Below are positions 19,223-28,654 of a stretch of 64,000 nucleotides of DNA, in pieces (position 1 is the first letter of the stretch; each line of letters starts with the position of its first letter). Made by a program: the position numbers and the translations under genes. The notes beneath the pieces are model-generated. The model was not told where the DNA came from. It ran no database searches and saw only the letters and a program-made list of their open reading frames with translations. The DNA comes from Inediibacterium massiliense. GTDB taxonomy: Bacteria; Bacillota; Clostridia; Peptostreptococcales; Thermotaleaceae. The stretch covers positions 2,023 through 66,022 of the forward strand of contig NZ_LN876586.1 in assembly GCF_001282725.1 (NCBI RefSeq), read 5' to 3'.

Positions 19223-21412
19223 ATGCTAAAAATCATAAAGTATCTTAAACCTTTTATGGTTTCCATCGTACTCATCATAGCTTTGTTATTTGTGCAAGCT
19301 ATATGCGATTTATCTCTTCCTGATTATATGTCTAATATTGTGAATGTAGGGATTCAACAGGGAGGAGTAGAAAATGCTGTTCCTAAAATCATTCGAAAAA
19401 GTCAATGGGATAAGCTTATGTTTTTTATGAATGAAGAGGATCAGAAAAAGGTAGAAAAGCAATATATTCTTTTGGATCAAAAAACTCTTTCTAAAAGTGA
19501 GTGGAGTGAGTATTTAAAGGAATATCCAAAGCTTGAGGAAGAACCCCTATATCAGTTAAATACAAAAGATGAAGATAAAATAGATGAATTAAATCATATA
19601 CTGGGTAAACCTATATTTATTGTAAGTGGAATGGAAAAGAAAGACTCAAATAAAAACTTATTTATAAATGATTCAAAAATGCCTAAAGGGCAGATCAATG
19701 AAATGCAAAAAAAGATATTTGAAAAATTAGAAGATATGCCTGATAGTATGATTACTCAATCAGCTACTATTTTTATTCATAAAGAATATGAGTATATAGG
19801 AATCAATACAGACAAGCTTCAATCTCATTATATATGGATTTCAGGTGGGAAGATGCTTGCTTTAGCACTTCTTAGTATGGTTGCTACTGTCATTGTCGGA
19901 TTATTGGCTTCTAAAGTAGCAGCAGGACTTGGAAGAGATCTGAGAGGAAGGGTATTTAGAAAGGTGATTCATTTTTCTAATACAGAATTTGATAAATTTT
20001 CAACAGCTTCTTTAATTACAAGAAGTACAAATGATATTCAACAAGTGCAAATGCTCATGGTTATTTTGCTTAGGATGATATTTTATGCGCCTATTTTAGG
20101 TATTGGTGGAGTGATCAAGGTACTTCGTACAGATACCTCTATGGGATGGATTATAGCTGTAGCAGTCATGGCCATTCTTACATTAGTTGTTTTATTATTT
20201 TCATTGGCTATTCCTAAGTTTAAAAGAGTACAAACTCTTGTGGATAAGATCAACCTTATTGTTCGTGAATCATTGATAGGAATGTTAGTGATTCGTGCTT
20301 TTAATACTCAAAAATATGAAGAAGAGAAATTTGAAAAAGCAAATAGGGATTTAACCCATACCAATTTATTTGTGAGTCGTTTAATGACCCTTATGATGCC
20401 TATGATGATGCTGATTATGAATTGTATCACCATCCTTATTGTATGGGTAGGAGCGCATCAAATAGATACAGGGAATATGCAGGTAGGAGATATGATGGCT
20501 TTCATACAATATACGATGCAAATTATTATGGCTTTTTTAATGATCTCTATGGTATCTATTATGTTACCTCGTGCATCTGTATCTGCACAACGTATATGTG
20601 AGGTTTTAGATACAAAAGTGACGATTATAGATACAAAAGAACCTAATGAATTTAAAAATGATCATAAAGGGTGTGTAGAGTTTCAAAATGTTTGCTTTAG
20701 ATATCCAGGTGCAAAGGAGGATGCTCTTTCAAATATTTCTTTTACTGCTAAGCCTGGTGAAACTACTGCATTTATTGGAAGTACAGGCAGTGGTAAATCC
20801 ACTTTAGTACATTTGCTTACAAGATTTTATGATGTAACGAGTGGAAAAATACTAGTAGATGGAGTGGATATCAGATATGTATCTCAAAAGAAATTAAGAG
20901 AAAAGCTTGGTTATGTACCTCAAAAGGGAGTTTTATTCTCAGGAACTATTCAAAGTAATATTCAATATGGAAATAAAGATATGACTGAAGAAGAATTAAT
21001 AAAAATATCAGAAATTGCACAAGCTATGGAATTCATTGGTACAAAACCAAAAGGATTACATTCTGAAATCTCTCAAGGAGGAAGTAATGTTTCAGGAGGG
21101 CAAAAACAAAGATTATCTATTGCTCGTGCCCTTGCTAAGAAACCAGAGATTTTTATATTTGATGATAGTTTTTCAGCTCTTGATTTTAAGACAGAGAAAT
21201 TGCTTCGTAATGCATTAAAAAGTGAAATAGTAGAAAGTACTATTTTAGTAGTTGCACAAAGAATTAGTACTATTATGAATGCAGAACAGATTATTGTATT
21301 AGATGAAGGAAAGGTGGTAGGGCGAGGTACTCATCAGGAGCTTATGAAACACTGTGAGGTATATAAACAAATTGCTCTATCACAGCTTTCAAAGGAGGAG
21401 CTTTCATCATGA
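19223..21412 (+). CDS. ABC exporter half-transporter with degenerate catalytic site
   Basis: A 729-residue fused permease/ATPase. Six membrane helices precede an ATPase with Walker A GSTGSGKST (about 519-527) and signature VSGGQKQR (about 623). Walker B is FIFDDS, so Asp648 replaces the catalytic glutamate, and the switch histidine is Gln679 (VVAQRIS). This is the pattern of the non-catalytic half of heterodimeric exporters. Between helices 1 and 2 there is an insert of roughly 150 charged residues (about 45-195), predicted outside the membrane. ATG at 19223 follows AGAAAGAGGTG; a GTG three codons earlier lies within that site. It overlaps the partner gene by four bases. Confidence 0.88.
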   Translation: MLKIIKYLKPFMVSIVLIIALLFVQAICDLSLPDYMSNIVNVGIQQGGVENAVPKIIRKSQWDKLMFFMNEEDQKKVEKQYILLDQKTLSKSEWSEYLKEYPKLEEEPLYQLNTKDEDKIDELNHILGKPIFIVSGMEKKDSNKNLFINDSKMPKGQINEMQKKIFEKLEDMPDSMITQSATIFIHKEYEYIGINTDKLQSHYIWISGGKMLALALLSMVATVIVGLLASKVAAGLGRDLRGRVFRKVIHFSNTEFDKFSTASLITRSTNDIQQVQMLMVILLRMIFYAPILGIGGVIKVLRTDTSMGWIIAVAVMAILTLVVLLFSLAIPKFKRVQTLVDKINLIVRESLIGMLVIRAFNTQKYEEEKFEKANRDLTHTNLFVSRLMTLMMPMMMLIMNCITILIVWVGAHQIDTGNMQVGDMMAFIQYTMQIIMAFLMISMVSIMLPRASVSAQRICEVLDTKVTIIDTKEPNEFKNDHKGCVEFQNVCFRYPGAKEDALSNISFTAKPGETTAFIGSTGSGKSTLVHLLTRFYDVTSGKILVDGVDIRYVSQKKLREKLGYVPQKGVLFSGTIQSNIQYGNKDMTEEELIKISEIAQAMEFIGTKPKGLHSEISQGGSNVSGGQKQRLSIARALAKKPEIFIFDDSFSALDFKTEKLLRNALKSEIVESTILVVAQRISTIMNAEQIIVLDEGKVVGRGTHQELMKHCEVYKQIALSQLSKEELSS

Positions 21413-23256
21413 GTAATAAAAAAATAGAGAATAAAAAATCTGGTCATTTTGGTGGACCTATGGGAAATATAGGGAAAGTAGAAAAAGCAAAAGATTTTAA
21501 AGGAACTATGAATAAATTAATAGAGTATTTAAAGCCCTATAATATATGGATGATCATTGTCATTATTTTTGCCATAGGAAGTGCAGCTTTTTCTATTGTA
21601 GGTCCTAAAATTTTAGGAAAAGCTACAACCAAAATTTTTGAAGGATTAGTAAGTAAGATTATGGGGGTTGAAGGTGCTTTTATTGATTTTTCTTATATTA
21701 AAAATATCCTCCTTTGGTTGTTGGGACTATATCTAGTCAGTGCTGTATTTTCAATTATACAAGGCTATATTATATCAGGAGTGGCTCAAAAGGTATCTTA
21801 TCATTTAAGAAAAGAAATTTCAGAGAAAATAAATCGTATGCCTTTAAAATATTTTGATCAAAGGACTCATGGAGAAGTATTATCAAGAGTTACAAATGAT
21901 GTAGATACAGTAAGCCAAACTTTAAATCAAAGTATGTCACAGATGATTACATCTATCGTTACAATCATTGGAGTACTCATTATGATGTTATCGATCAGTT
22001 GGAAAATGACTATGGTAGCACTTTTAATACTTCCAGTATCTATGATATTAATTATATTTGTAATAAAGAAATCTCAAAAGTATTTTAAATCTCAACAAGA
22101 ATTTTTAGGGCATGTCAATGGACATGTAGAAGAAATGTATGGGGGACACAATATAGTAAAAGCTTTTAATGGAGAAGAAGAAGCTATTGATCAATTTGAA
22201 ACAATGAATCATACACTTTATCATTCAGCATGGAAATCTCAATTTTTATCTGGAATGATGATTCCGATTATGACTTTTATTGGAAATATCGGTTATGTAG
22301 CTGTATCTATTTTAGGTGGATGGCTTGCGATTCAAAAAACTATTGAAGTTGGAGATATATTATCTTTTGTTCAATATATGAGAACTTTTACTCAACCTAT
22401 AGGTCAAGTAGCACAAATTTCTAATGTTTTACAATCCACAGCAGCAGCAGCAGAAAGAGTTTTTGAATTTTTAGAAGAGCCAGAAGAAGCTTTAGATCCA
22501 GAAAGTCCAGTGAAACTTAAAGAGGTGAAGGGAGAAGTTGATTTTTCTCATGTTCATTTTGGATATGATGAGGATAAGACCATTATCAATGATTTTTCAA
22601 CTCATATTCGTAAAGGTCAAAAGGTAGCTATTGTAGGACCAACAGGTGCAGGAAAAACAACAATTGTAAAGCTACTGATGAACTTTTACCCTATTCAGAG
22701 AGGAGATATATGTATTGATGGATATCCTATCAATGATTTTAAAAAATCGGATTTACGAAGTATATTTGGAATGGTGCTTCAAGATACATGGTTATTTAAG
22801 GGATCTATTATGGAAAATATCCGTTATGGAAGACTGAATGCTACAGATGAAGAAGTCATGGAAGCAGCAAGACTGGCTCATGTAGAAAGCTTTGTGAAGA
22901 TGTTACCAAATGGATACAATATGGAAATCAATGAAGAAGCAAACAATTTATCTGGGGGGCAAAAGCAATTAATTACCATTGCTCGTGCAATCCTTGCAGA
23001 TCCTAAAATACTAATTTTGGATGAAGCCACAAGTTCAGTAGATACTCGTACTGAAATTTTTATTCAAAGAGCTATGGAAAACTTAATGAAGGATCGGACA
23101 AGTTTTATTATTGCTCATAGATTATCTACTATACGTGATGCAGATTTGATACTTGTTATGAAGGATGGAGATATTATAGAGCAAGGTCATCATGAAGAAT
23201 TATTAAAAGATAATGGTTTTTATGCTTCTCTTTACAATAGTCAGTTTGAAAAATAA
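21409..23256 (+). CDS. ABC exporter half-transporter, catalytically complete partner
   Basis: A 615-residue fused permease/ATPase. Walker A is GPTGAGKTT (about 410-418), the signature is LSGGQKQ, Walker B is LILDEATSSVD with the catalytic Glu present, and the switch histidine is present in IIAHRLST. It supplies the complete residues missing from its partner, as in LmrCD/BmrCD-type multidrug exporters. Its ATG overlaps the upstream stop (ATGA). Substrate is unknown; control by a MarR protein suggests a drug or toxic metabolite. Confidence 0.9.
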   Translation: MSNKKIENKKSGHFGGPMGNIGKVEKAKDFKGTMNKLIEYLKPYNIWMIIVIIFAIGSAAFSIVGPKILGKATTKIFEGLVSKIMGVEGAFIDFSYIKNILLWLLGLYLVSAVFSIIQGYIISGVAQKVSYHLRKEISEKINRMPLKYFDQRTHGEVLSRVTNDVDTVSQTLNQSMSQMITSIVTIIGVLIMMLSISWKMTMVALLILPVSMILIIFVIKKSQKYFKSQQEFLGHVNGHVEEMYGGHNIVKAFNGEEEAIDQFETMNHTLYHSAWKSQFLSGMMIPIMTFIGNIGYVAVSILGGWLAIQKTIEVGDILSFVQYMRTFTQPIGQVAQISNVLQSTAAAAERVFEFLEEPEEALDPESPVKLKEVKGEVDFSHVHFGYDEDKTIINDFSTHIRKGQKVAIVGPTGAGKTTIVKLLMNFYPIQRGDICIDGYPINDFKKSDLRSIFGMVLQDTWLFKGSIMENIRYGRLNATDEEVMEAARLAHVESFVKMLPNGYNMEINEEANNLSGGQKQLITIARAILADPKILILDEATSSVDTRTEIFIQRAMENLMKDRTSFIIAHRLSTIRDADLILVMKDGDIIEQGHHEELLKDNGFYASLYNSQFEK

Positions 23257-23283
23257 TGAGGCATCCTTAGTACAGGATACTTT

Positions 23284-23486
23284 AGTTTGTAGACAAAGTC
23301 ATAAAAAACGTCACTAAATTTTCAAATTTGGAAAATATATAGAAACGATCGAAAATAGCATTACAAACTCGCTGTGCTCAAACAGTGTAATGCTAAGCAT
23401 TTTCTCACTTATTCTATATTTTCACAAATTCTTAATAATTGTTCCTTATTTTTTATGACTTTGCTACATTATACTTTGTCAACAGT
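23284..23486 (+). mobile_element. MITE-like element copy B
   Basis: A 203-bp copy inserted just after the ABC exporter stop codon (23254-23256). Ends are AGTTTGTAGACAAAGTCAT and, inverted, TTGACAAAGT. An exact 15-bp direct repeat flanks it (23256-23270 and 23487-23501); the similarity continues with mismatches for about 13 more bases. The repeat is the first arm of the exporter terminator, so the hairpin sequence now occurs on both sides. Confidence 0.85.
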
Positions 23487-23488
23487 AT

Positions 23489-23522
23489 GAGGCATCCTTA
23501 GGATAAGATGCTTCTTTTTTAA
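23489..23522 (+). terminator. Terminator of the ABC exporter operon, displaced by copy B
   Basis: GAGGCATC pairs with GATGCTTC (one G-T) and is followed by seven T. The diverged left copy at 23259-23283 can also fold (ATCCT/AGGAT). Confidence 0.75.
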
Positions 23523-23530
23523 AAAAAATC

Positions 23531-23539
23531 TGATATAAT
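23531..23539 (+). promoter_or_regulatory. Extended -10 promoter of niaR
   Basis: TGATATAAT fits an extended -10 box (TG-N-TATAAT). No good -35 box is present because the upstream bases are the terminator T-run. Confidence 0.55.
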
Positions 23540-23576
23540 GAAAATAAATTTTTAAATTTTTAGAAAGGAAGATTTC

Positions 23577-24098
23577 ATGACAACGGATGAAAGAAGAAGA
23601 GAAATTATCTCCATTTTAAAAAAGAATACAGATCCTATTACAGGAACAGAGTTTGCAAAAAAATTTGGTGTCAGTAGACAAGTCATTGTACAAGACATTG
23701 CAGTGATTCGGGCAGAAGGATATAATATTTTGGCCACTTCTAATGGATATTTAATTCCTACTATTGATGAAAAGAAAAGAAATATTCAAACTATTGTATG
23801 TTCTCATGAAAGATATGATCAAATTGAAGAAGAGTTAACCATTATGGTAGATATGGGTGCAAAGGTACTAGATGTGATTGTAGATCATCCTGTTTATGGA
23901 GAAATTAGAAGTTCTTTAATGATAGGGTCAAGAATGGATATAGAAGACTTTATGGAGAAAGTGAAAAAAAGTAGTGCACAACCGTTATCTTCTTTAACAG
24001 GTGGAGAACACATTCATACCATAGAAGTCCCTAATAATCGAGCTTATGAAAGAATAATAAAAAAATTAAGAGAAAAAGGATATTTTTTAAGCGAGTAA
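23577..24098 (+). CDS. niaR: Niacin-responsive repressor NiaR (YrxA/NadR type, 3H domain)
   Basis: A 173-residue repressor with an N-terminal HTH_11 winged helix (about residues 5-60, GTEFAKKFGVSRQVIVQDI) and a C-terminal 3H domain. The three histidine positions are visible in SHERYD, DHPVYGE and GEHIHTIE and are thought to bind metal and nicotinic acid. In Bacillus the orthologue (YrxA, also called NadR) represses NAD synthesis genes when niacin is present. Here it directly precedes nadABC, and a palindromic operator candidate lies before nadA. A terminator separates it from nadA. Confidence 0.9.
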   Translation: MTTDERRREIISILKKNTDPITGTEFAKKFGVSRQVIVQDIAVIRAEGYNILATSNGYLIPTIDEKKRNIQTIVCSHERYDQIEEELTIMVDMGAKVLDVIVDHPVYGEIRSSLMIGSRMDIEDFMEKVKKSSAQPLSSLTGGEHIHTIEVPNNRAYERIIKKLREKGYFLSE

Positions 24099-24103
24099 TT
24101 TTG

Positions 24104-24156
24104 AATATAACAAATTTATCTTATTGTAAAAATACAAAAAATTTGTTATATTTTTT
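24104..24156 (+). terminator. Terminator after niaR
   Basis: A perfect 14-bp stem (24104-24117 with 24139-24152) and a T-run. The loop of 21 bases is unusually long. Confidence 0.75.
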
Positions 24157-24161
24157 GTATG

Positions 24162-24181
24162 ACAGGTGACAAGACACATGT
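24162..24181 (+). promoter_or_regulatory. Candidate NiaR operator before nadA
   Basis: ACAGGTG (24162-24168), six bases, CACATGT (24175-24181): an inverted repeat of the ACA-K-GTG type with one mismatch between halves, close to the half-sites reported for NiaR in Firmicutes. It lies 29 bases before nadA and just after the niaR terminator. Confidence 0.65.
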
Positions 24182-24209
24182 AAAAACATAACGAAGGGAT
24201 TGGAAAAAA

Positions 24210-25124
24210 ATGACTCAAAAAGAAATGATAGAAGAAATTCAAAAGCTAAAAGAGAAAAAAAATGCAGTCATCTTAGCCCATAATTATCAAATTCCAGAAA
24301 TTCAAGATATAGCAGATATAGTAGGCGATTCTTTGAAATTAAGTGAAGAAGCAGCAAAAACAAATGCAGATTGTATTGTATTTTGTGGAGTACATTTTAT
24401 GGCAGAAAGTGCAAAGATATTATCTCCTAATAAAAAAGTATTACTTCCTGTAGAGGATGCAACTTGTCCTATGGCAGATATGGTTAATAAAGATGATTTA
24501 GTTAATTTTAAAAAAGAAAATCCTCATATTCCTATTGTCTGCTATGTGAATTCATCAGCAGAGGTAAAAGCAGAAAGTCATGTATGTTGTACTTCATCTA
24601 ATGCATTAAGAGTGGTAGAGGGGTTAAAGGAAGATACTGTATTATTTGTCCCAGATGTGAATTTAGGAAGCTATATTAAAAGTAAATTGACTCAAAAGAA
24701 TATAATCCTATGGACAGGTTATTGTATTACCCATCATAGAGTCAAAGGATCAGAAGTAGAAAAAGTAAAAACAAAGTATCCTCATACAAAGCTATTGGTT
24801 CATCCTGAGTGTAATGAAGACGTAGTAAAAAAAGCAGATTTTGTAGGAAGTACTTCAGAGATTATTCAGTATGCTTCCACTTGTGAAGATGAAGAATTTA
24901 TTATTGGAACAGAGATGGGCGTATTACATTCACTTCAAAATAAAAATCCAAATAAAAAATTTTATTTATTATCCCAGCATCTTACATGTTTGAATATGAA
25001 AAAAACTACTTTAGAAGATGTATACAAAGCTCTTTATTATGAAAAAAATGAAGTAAAGGTAGAAGAAGAAATAAGGAAAAAAGCTTTACAATCTCTTAAC
25101 AAAATGCTTGAATTAGGGAGATGA
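24210..25124 (+). CDS. nadA: Quinolinate synthase NadA
   Basis: A 304-residue enzyme that condenses iminoaspartate with dihydroxyacetone phosphate to quinolinate. The three [4Fe-4S] cysteines fit positions 86 (ATCPMAD), 172 (GYCITHH) and 260 (HLTCLNM), with spacing like that in characterised archaeal and Thermotoga enzymes. The substrate-binding AHNYQ motif is near residue 23. It starts the nadABC operon behind the NiaR operator and overlaps nadB by four bases. Confidence 0.95.
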   Translation: MTQKEMIEEIQKLKEKKNAVILAHNYQIPEIQDIADIVGDSLKLSEEAAKTNADCIVFCGVHFMAESAKILSPNKKVLLPVEDATCPMADMVNKDDLVNFKKENPHIPIVCYVNSSAEVKAESHVCCTSSNALRVVEGLKEDTVLFVPDVNLGSYIKSKLTQKNIILWTGYCITHHRVKGSEVEKVKTKYPHTKLLVHPECNEDVVKKADFVGSTSEIIQYASTCEDEEFIIGTEMGVLHSLQNKNPNKKFYLLSQHLTCLNMKKTTLEDVYKALYYEKNEVKVEEEIRKKALQSLNKMLELGR

Positions 25125-26692
25125 AAAAAATGAATAATAAAATATTTGGGAGTGTAGAGGAAGATCCTAAGAAAGAGATTTGTGATGTACTCATTTTAGG
25201 AACTGGGGTTTCTGGACTTTATTCCTCTTTAAATATTGATTCAAAGTATCAAATTATTCTTATTTCTAAAACAACCTTAGATCAAAATAATAGTTCTCTC
25301 GCTCAAGGAGGAATTGCAGCTTGTATAGATGAACATGATGATTTTTTTTCTCATTATGAAGATACCTTAAGGGCAGGAGCTTACTATAATAGAGAAGAGA
25401 CAACAAAAGTACTAATCAAAGAAGCTCCAAATAATATTGAGAAGCTTTTAGAATATGGAGTCATGTTTGATCGTGATGAATTCGGTCATCTTAAAGTGAC
25501 AAAAGAAGGAGGACATTCAAAGAGAAGAATTGTTCATGTAAAGGATGCAACAGGAAAAGAAGTCATAAGAGCATTAGGAGAAGAAGTGAAAAAAAGAAAA
25601 AATATCAAATTATATGAAAACACATTTGCAGTAAAGCTTTTCACTTATGAAGGAAAAGTATGCGGAGTATTGGCCATAAAGGATAATCAAAAGGTTATTT
25701 ATCAAAGCAAAGTAGTGATTTTGGCAACAGGAGGGGCAGGTCAGGTTTATAAAAATACTACAAATCCACATACGGCTACAGGGGATGGAATTGCTATGGC
25801 CGTAAACGTAGGTGCTAAGATCAAGGATATGGAATTTATTCAGTTTCATCCTACAGCTTTGTATGATCAATATCATGATCAGAAATTTTTAATATCAGAA
25901 GCTGTAAGGGGAGAGGGAGCCATTCTTAGAAATATAAAAGGAGAAGCTTTCATGAAAAAATATCATCCAATGAAAGACTTAGCTCCAAGAGATATTGTAG
26001 CAAGAAGTATTTTTATAGAGAAAGAAAAGACAAAAAAGAGTCATGTTTATTTAGATATTACACATAAAAGCTCGGATTTTATAAAGGAGAGGTTTCCAAC
26101 TATATATAATAGATGCTTAGAAGATGGTATAGATATGACAAAAGAATATATTCCAGTATCTCCAGTTCAGCACTATACCATGGGAGGAATTGATACAGAC
26201 GTAAATGGAAAAACAAATATAGATAGACTTTATGCTTGTGGGGAGTGTGCTTGTAGTGGAGTTCATGGGGCCAATAGACTGGCTAGTAATTCTTTATTAG
26301 AAGGAATTGTATTTGGAAAAAGGGTAGCGGATCATATTCATAAAACTATAGATTCTCTAGATTTATTGCCTATTCATATAGAACAAGAACAAAAGGGATG
26401 TAGGATAAAAAATAATATAGATACACAAAAAATAAAAGAGAGAATAAAAAAGATGATGGATGCAAAAGTATTCATTATGAGAAACGAGAAAGACCTATTG
26501 TATGCTCATAAAGAAATAGAAAAAATAGAAAATATCATAAAAGATCAAACAAGTACCATAGATGAATATGAATGTATGAATCTTTGTATCGTAGCCAAAC
26601 TAATTATAGATGCTTCGTTAAAAAGAACAAAAAGCATAGGAGCTCATTACAGAATAGATGAGGAGGGGAGAAATTGTATAATCAATTTTTAG
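25121..26692 (+). CDS. nadB: L-aspartate oxidase NadB
   Basis: A 523-residue flavoenzyme of the succinate dehydrogenase/fumarate reductase flavoprotein family that oxidises L-aspartate to iminoaspartate, the substrate of NadA. The FAD site GTGVSGLYS is near residue 27. The LAQGGIAA, ATGGAGQVY, EAVRGEGAILRN and HYTMGGI segments mark the family active site. In an anaerobe fumarate rather than oxygen is the likely electron acceptor. It overlaps nadA by four bases and nadC by nineteen. Confidence 0.93.
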   Translation: MKKMNNKIFGSVEEDPKKEICDVLILGTGVSGLYSSLNIDSKYQIILISKTTLDQNNSSLAQGGIAACIDEHDDFFSHYEDTLRAGAYYNREETTKVLIKEAPNNIEKLLEYGVMFDRDEFGHLKVTKEGGHSKRRIVHVKDATGKEVIRALGEEVKKRKNIKLYENTFAVKLFTYEGKVCGVLAIKDNQKVIYQSKVVILATGGAGQVYKNTTNPHTATGDGIAMAVNVGAKIKDMEFIQFHPTALYDQYHDQKFLISEAVRGEGAILRNIKGEAFMKKYHPMKDLAPRDIVARSIFIEKEKTKKSHVYLDITHKSSDFIKERFPTIYNRCLEDGIDMTKEYIPVSPVQHYTMGGIDTDVNGKTNIDRLYACGECACSGVHGANRLASNSLLEGIVFGKRVADHIHKTIDSLDLLPIHIEQEQKGCRIKNNIDTQKIKERIKKMMDAKVFIMRNEKDLLYAHKEIEKIENIIKDQTSTIDEYECMNLCIVAKLIIDASLKRTKSIGAHYRIDEEGRNCIINF

Positions 26693-27519
26693 TAGAAAAG
26701 ATTATTAAAAATGCACTCATAGAAGATATGAATGATAAAGATTTGACTACAGACCTTTTAATAGAAGATGATTTATATTCTACAGCTTATATGATTGCAA
26801 AGGAAGAAGGCGTTTTAGCCGGAATTTTAGTTGCAAAAAAGGTATTTACAATGTTAGATACGGATATTTCATTTGAAATTTTAAAAGAGGATGGAAGTAT
26901 TCTAAAAAAGGGAGAAAAAATTGTAAAAATAAAAGGAAAAACAAAATCAATTTTAAAAGGGGAAAGAACGGCTCTTAATTTACTTCAGAGAATGTCAGGT
27001 ATTGCATCTTTAACGAATAAATATGTAGATACTATCAAAGAATATCCTACAAGAATTGTGGATACAAGAAAAACTACTCCTAATTTAAGGATATTAGAAA
27101 AATATGCAGTTTCTATAGGAGGAGGATACAATCATAGATTTAATTTATCAGATGCAGTAATGATTAAAGATAATCACATAAAAGCTGTTGGAGGTATCAA
27201 AGAAGCTATTCAAAAAGCGAAAAGAAATATCCCGCATACAGCAAAAATAGAAATAGAGGTTACATCCTTAGAAGAATTAAAAGAAGCTTTAGATGAAGGT
27301 GTAGATATTATTATGCTAGATAATATGGATCTACTTACAATGGAGAAAGCAGTAAAAATAAATAACAAACAATCTATATTGGAAGCTTCAGGGAATATTA
27401 CAATAGAAAGAGTAAAAGAGATAGCAGCCATAGGAGTAGATATAATTTCAGTAGGAGCCCTTACTCATTCAGTGAAGGCTATGGATATAAGCTTATTATT
27501 TACAGATGGAGGAGAATAG
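26674..27519 (+). CDS. nadC: Nicotinate-nucleotide pyrophosphorylase NadC
   Basis: A 281-residue quinolinate phosphoribosyltransferase, the third de novo NAD step. GERTALNLLQRMSGIAT-like sequence (about residue 95) and the TRKTTPNLR and GGGYNHRFNLSD motifs that bind quinolinate and PRPP are present. The start is TTG at 26674 with GAGGAGGGG upstream inside nadB. A TTG-initiated EIIC gene begins one base after its stop. Confidence 0.95.
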   Translation: MYNQFLVEKIIKNALIEDMNDKDLTTDLLIEDDLYSTAYMIAKEEGVLAGILVAKKVFTMLDTDISFEILKEDGSILKKGEKIVKIKGKTKSILKGERTALNLLQRMSGIASLTNKYVDTIKEYPTRIVDTRKTTPNLRILEKYAVSIGGGYNHRFNLSDAVMIKDNHIKAVGGIKEAIQKAKRNIPHTAKIEIEVTSLEELKEALDEGVDIIMLDNMDLLTMEKAVKINNKQSILEASGNITIERVKEIAAIGVDIISVGALTHSVKAMDISLLFTDGGE

Positions 27520-27520
27520 A

Positions 27521-28552
27521 TTGAAAAGTAGATTTTCTTTTAGAGATTATATAACAAATGCATTAAATGGAATGGCATTAGGACTTTTTTCTTCTTTGAT
27601 TATAGGACTTATATTAAAACAAATAGGAGAGTATACAAATATTTCTTTCTTGATAAATTTTGGTAAAGTTGCTCAATTTTTAATGGGGCCTGCTATTGGT
27701 GCAGGAGTAGCTTTTAGTATAAAGGCACCTCCTCTTGGAATATTTGCATCTATTGTAACAGGAGCTATAGGAGCAGGAACGATTGTACCGATAGATACAT
27801 CTTTTACTATTACTATAGGAGAGCCTGTAGGGGCATTTATAGGATCGTTAATAGGAGCTGAATTTGCCAAAATAGTATCAGGAAAAACAAAAGTAGATAT
27901 TGTAATTATTCCACTAGGAACCATATTGGTAGGAGGAATGGCAGGAGTATTTATAGGTCCTTTTATATCATCTTTTATGAAAGGTTTAGGAGCAATGATC
28001 AATCATGCTACAGAGCTTCAGCCTATTCCTATGGGTATAGTAGTTGCAGCTTTAATGGGAATGATCTTGACGCTTCCTATTAGTAGTGCAGCTTTATCTA
28101 TTTCATTAGGACTTAGTGGTCTAGCAGCAGGAGCTTCTGTAGTAGGATGTGCAACACAAATGATTGGGTTTGCTATTGCAAGTTACAAAGAAAACGGATT
28201 TGGAGGAGCAATTGCTCAAGGGATTGGAACATCTATGTTACAAGTTCCAAATATTATTAAAAACCCTCTTATCTGGATACCGCCTACATTGGCTAGTGCT
28301 ATTTTAGGACCTATTGCGACTACTATTTTAAAGATGGAGAATAATAGCATTGGAGCTGGAATGGGAACAAGTGGATTGGTGGGCCAATTTGGAACCATTG
28401 CTGTCATGAAAGGAACAGAGCCTATGAATTGGATTGTGGGGAAAATTTTAATCCTTCATTTTATTCTTCCAGCTTTACTTACACTGATGATTTCTAATTA
28501 TATGAGAAAAAAAAGATGGATTAAATTAGGTGATATGAAATTAAACCCATAG
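27521..28552 (+). CDS. Orphan PTS EIIC-type membrane protein (PTS_EIIC_2 family)
   Basis: A 343-residue, very hydrophobic protein of about ten membrane segments rich in Gly/Ala, resembling the PTS_EIIC_2 family. Neither an EIIA nor an EIIB gene is near and no phosphorylatable Cys/His domain is fused. The start is probably TTG at 27521, six bases after GGAGGAG; the ATG at 27506 overlaps nadC and is itself part of that site. It lies one base after nadC and before the operon terminator. A role in moving a NAD precursor is possible from context only. Confidence 0.7.
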   Translation: MKSRFSFRDYITNALNGMALGLFSSLIIGLILKQIGEYTNISFLINFGKVAQFLMGPAIGAGVAFSIKAPPLGIFASIVTGAIGAGTIVPIDTSFTITIGEPVGAFIGSLIGAEFAKIVSGKTKVDIVIIPLGTILVGGMAGVFIGPFISSFMKGLGAMINHATELQPIPMGIVVAALMGMILTLPISSAALSISLGLSGLAAGASVVGCATQMIGFAIASYKENGFGGAIAQGIGTSMLQVPNIIKNPLIWIPPTLASAILGPIATTILKMENNSIGAGMGTSGLVGQFGTIAVMKGTEPMNWIVGKILILHFILPALLTLMISNYMRKKRWIKLGDMKLNP

Positions 28553-28567
28553 TTTGAAAAAAATTCT

Positions 28568-28602
28568 GCTCGATAGTATAATGAGACTATCGAGCTTATT
28601 TT
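28568..28602 (+). terminator. Terminator of the nadABC-EIIC operon
   Basis: A perfect 10-bp stem (28568-28577 with 28586-28595) followed by TTATTTTT. Confidence 0.85.
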
Positions 28603-28654
28603 TGCAAGAAATAGGGTATATTATACATAACTCATTTGTAAAGAGGTGAAAAGT

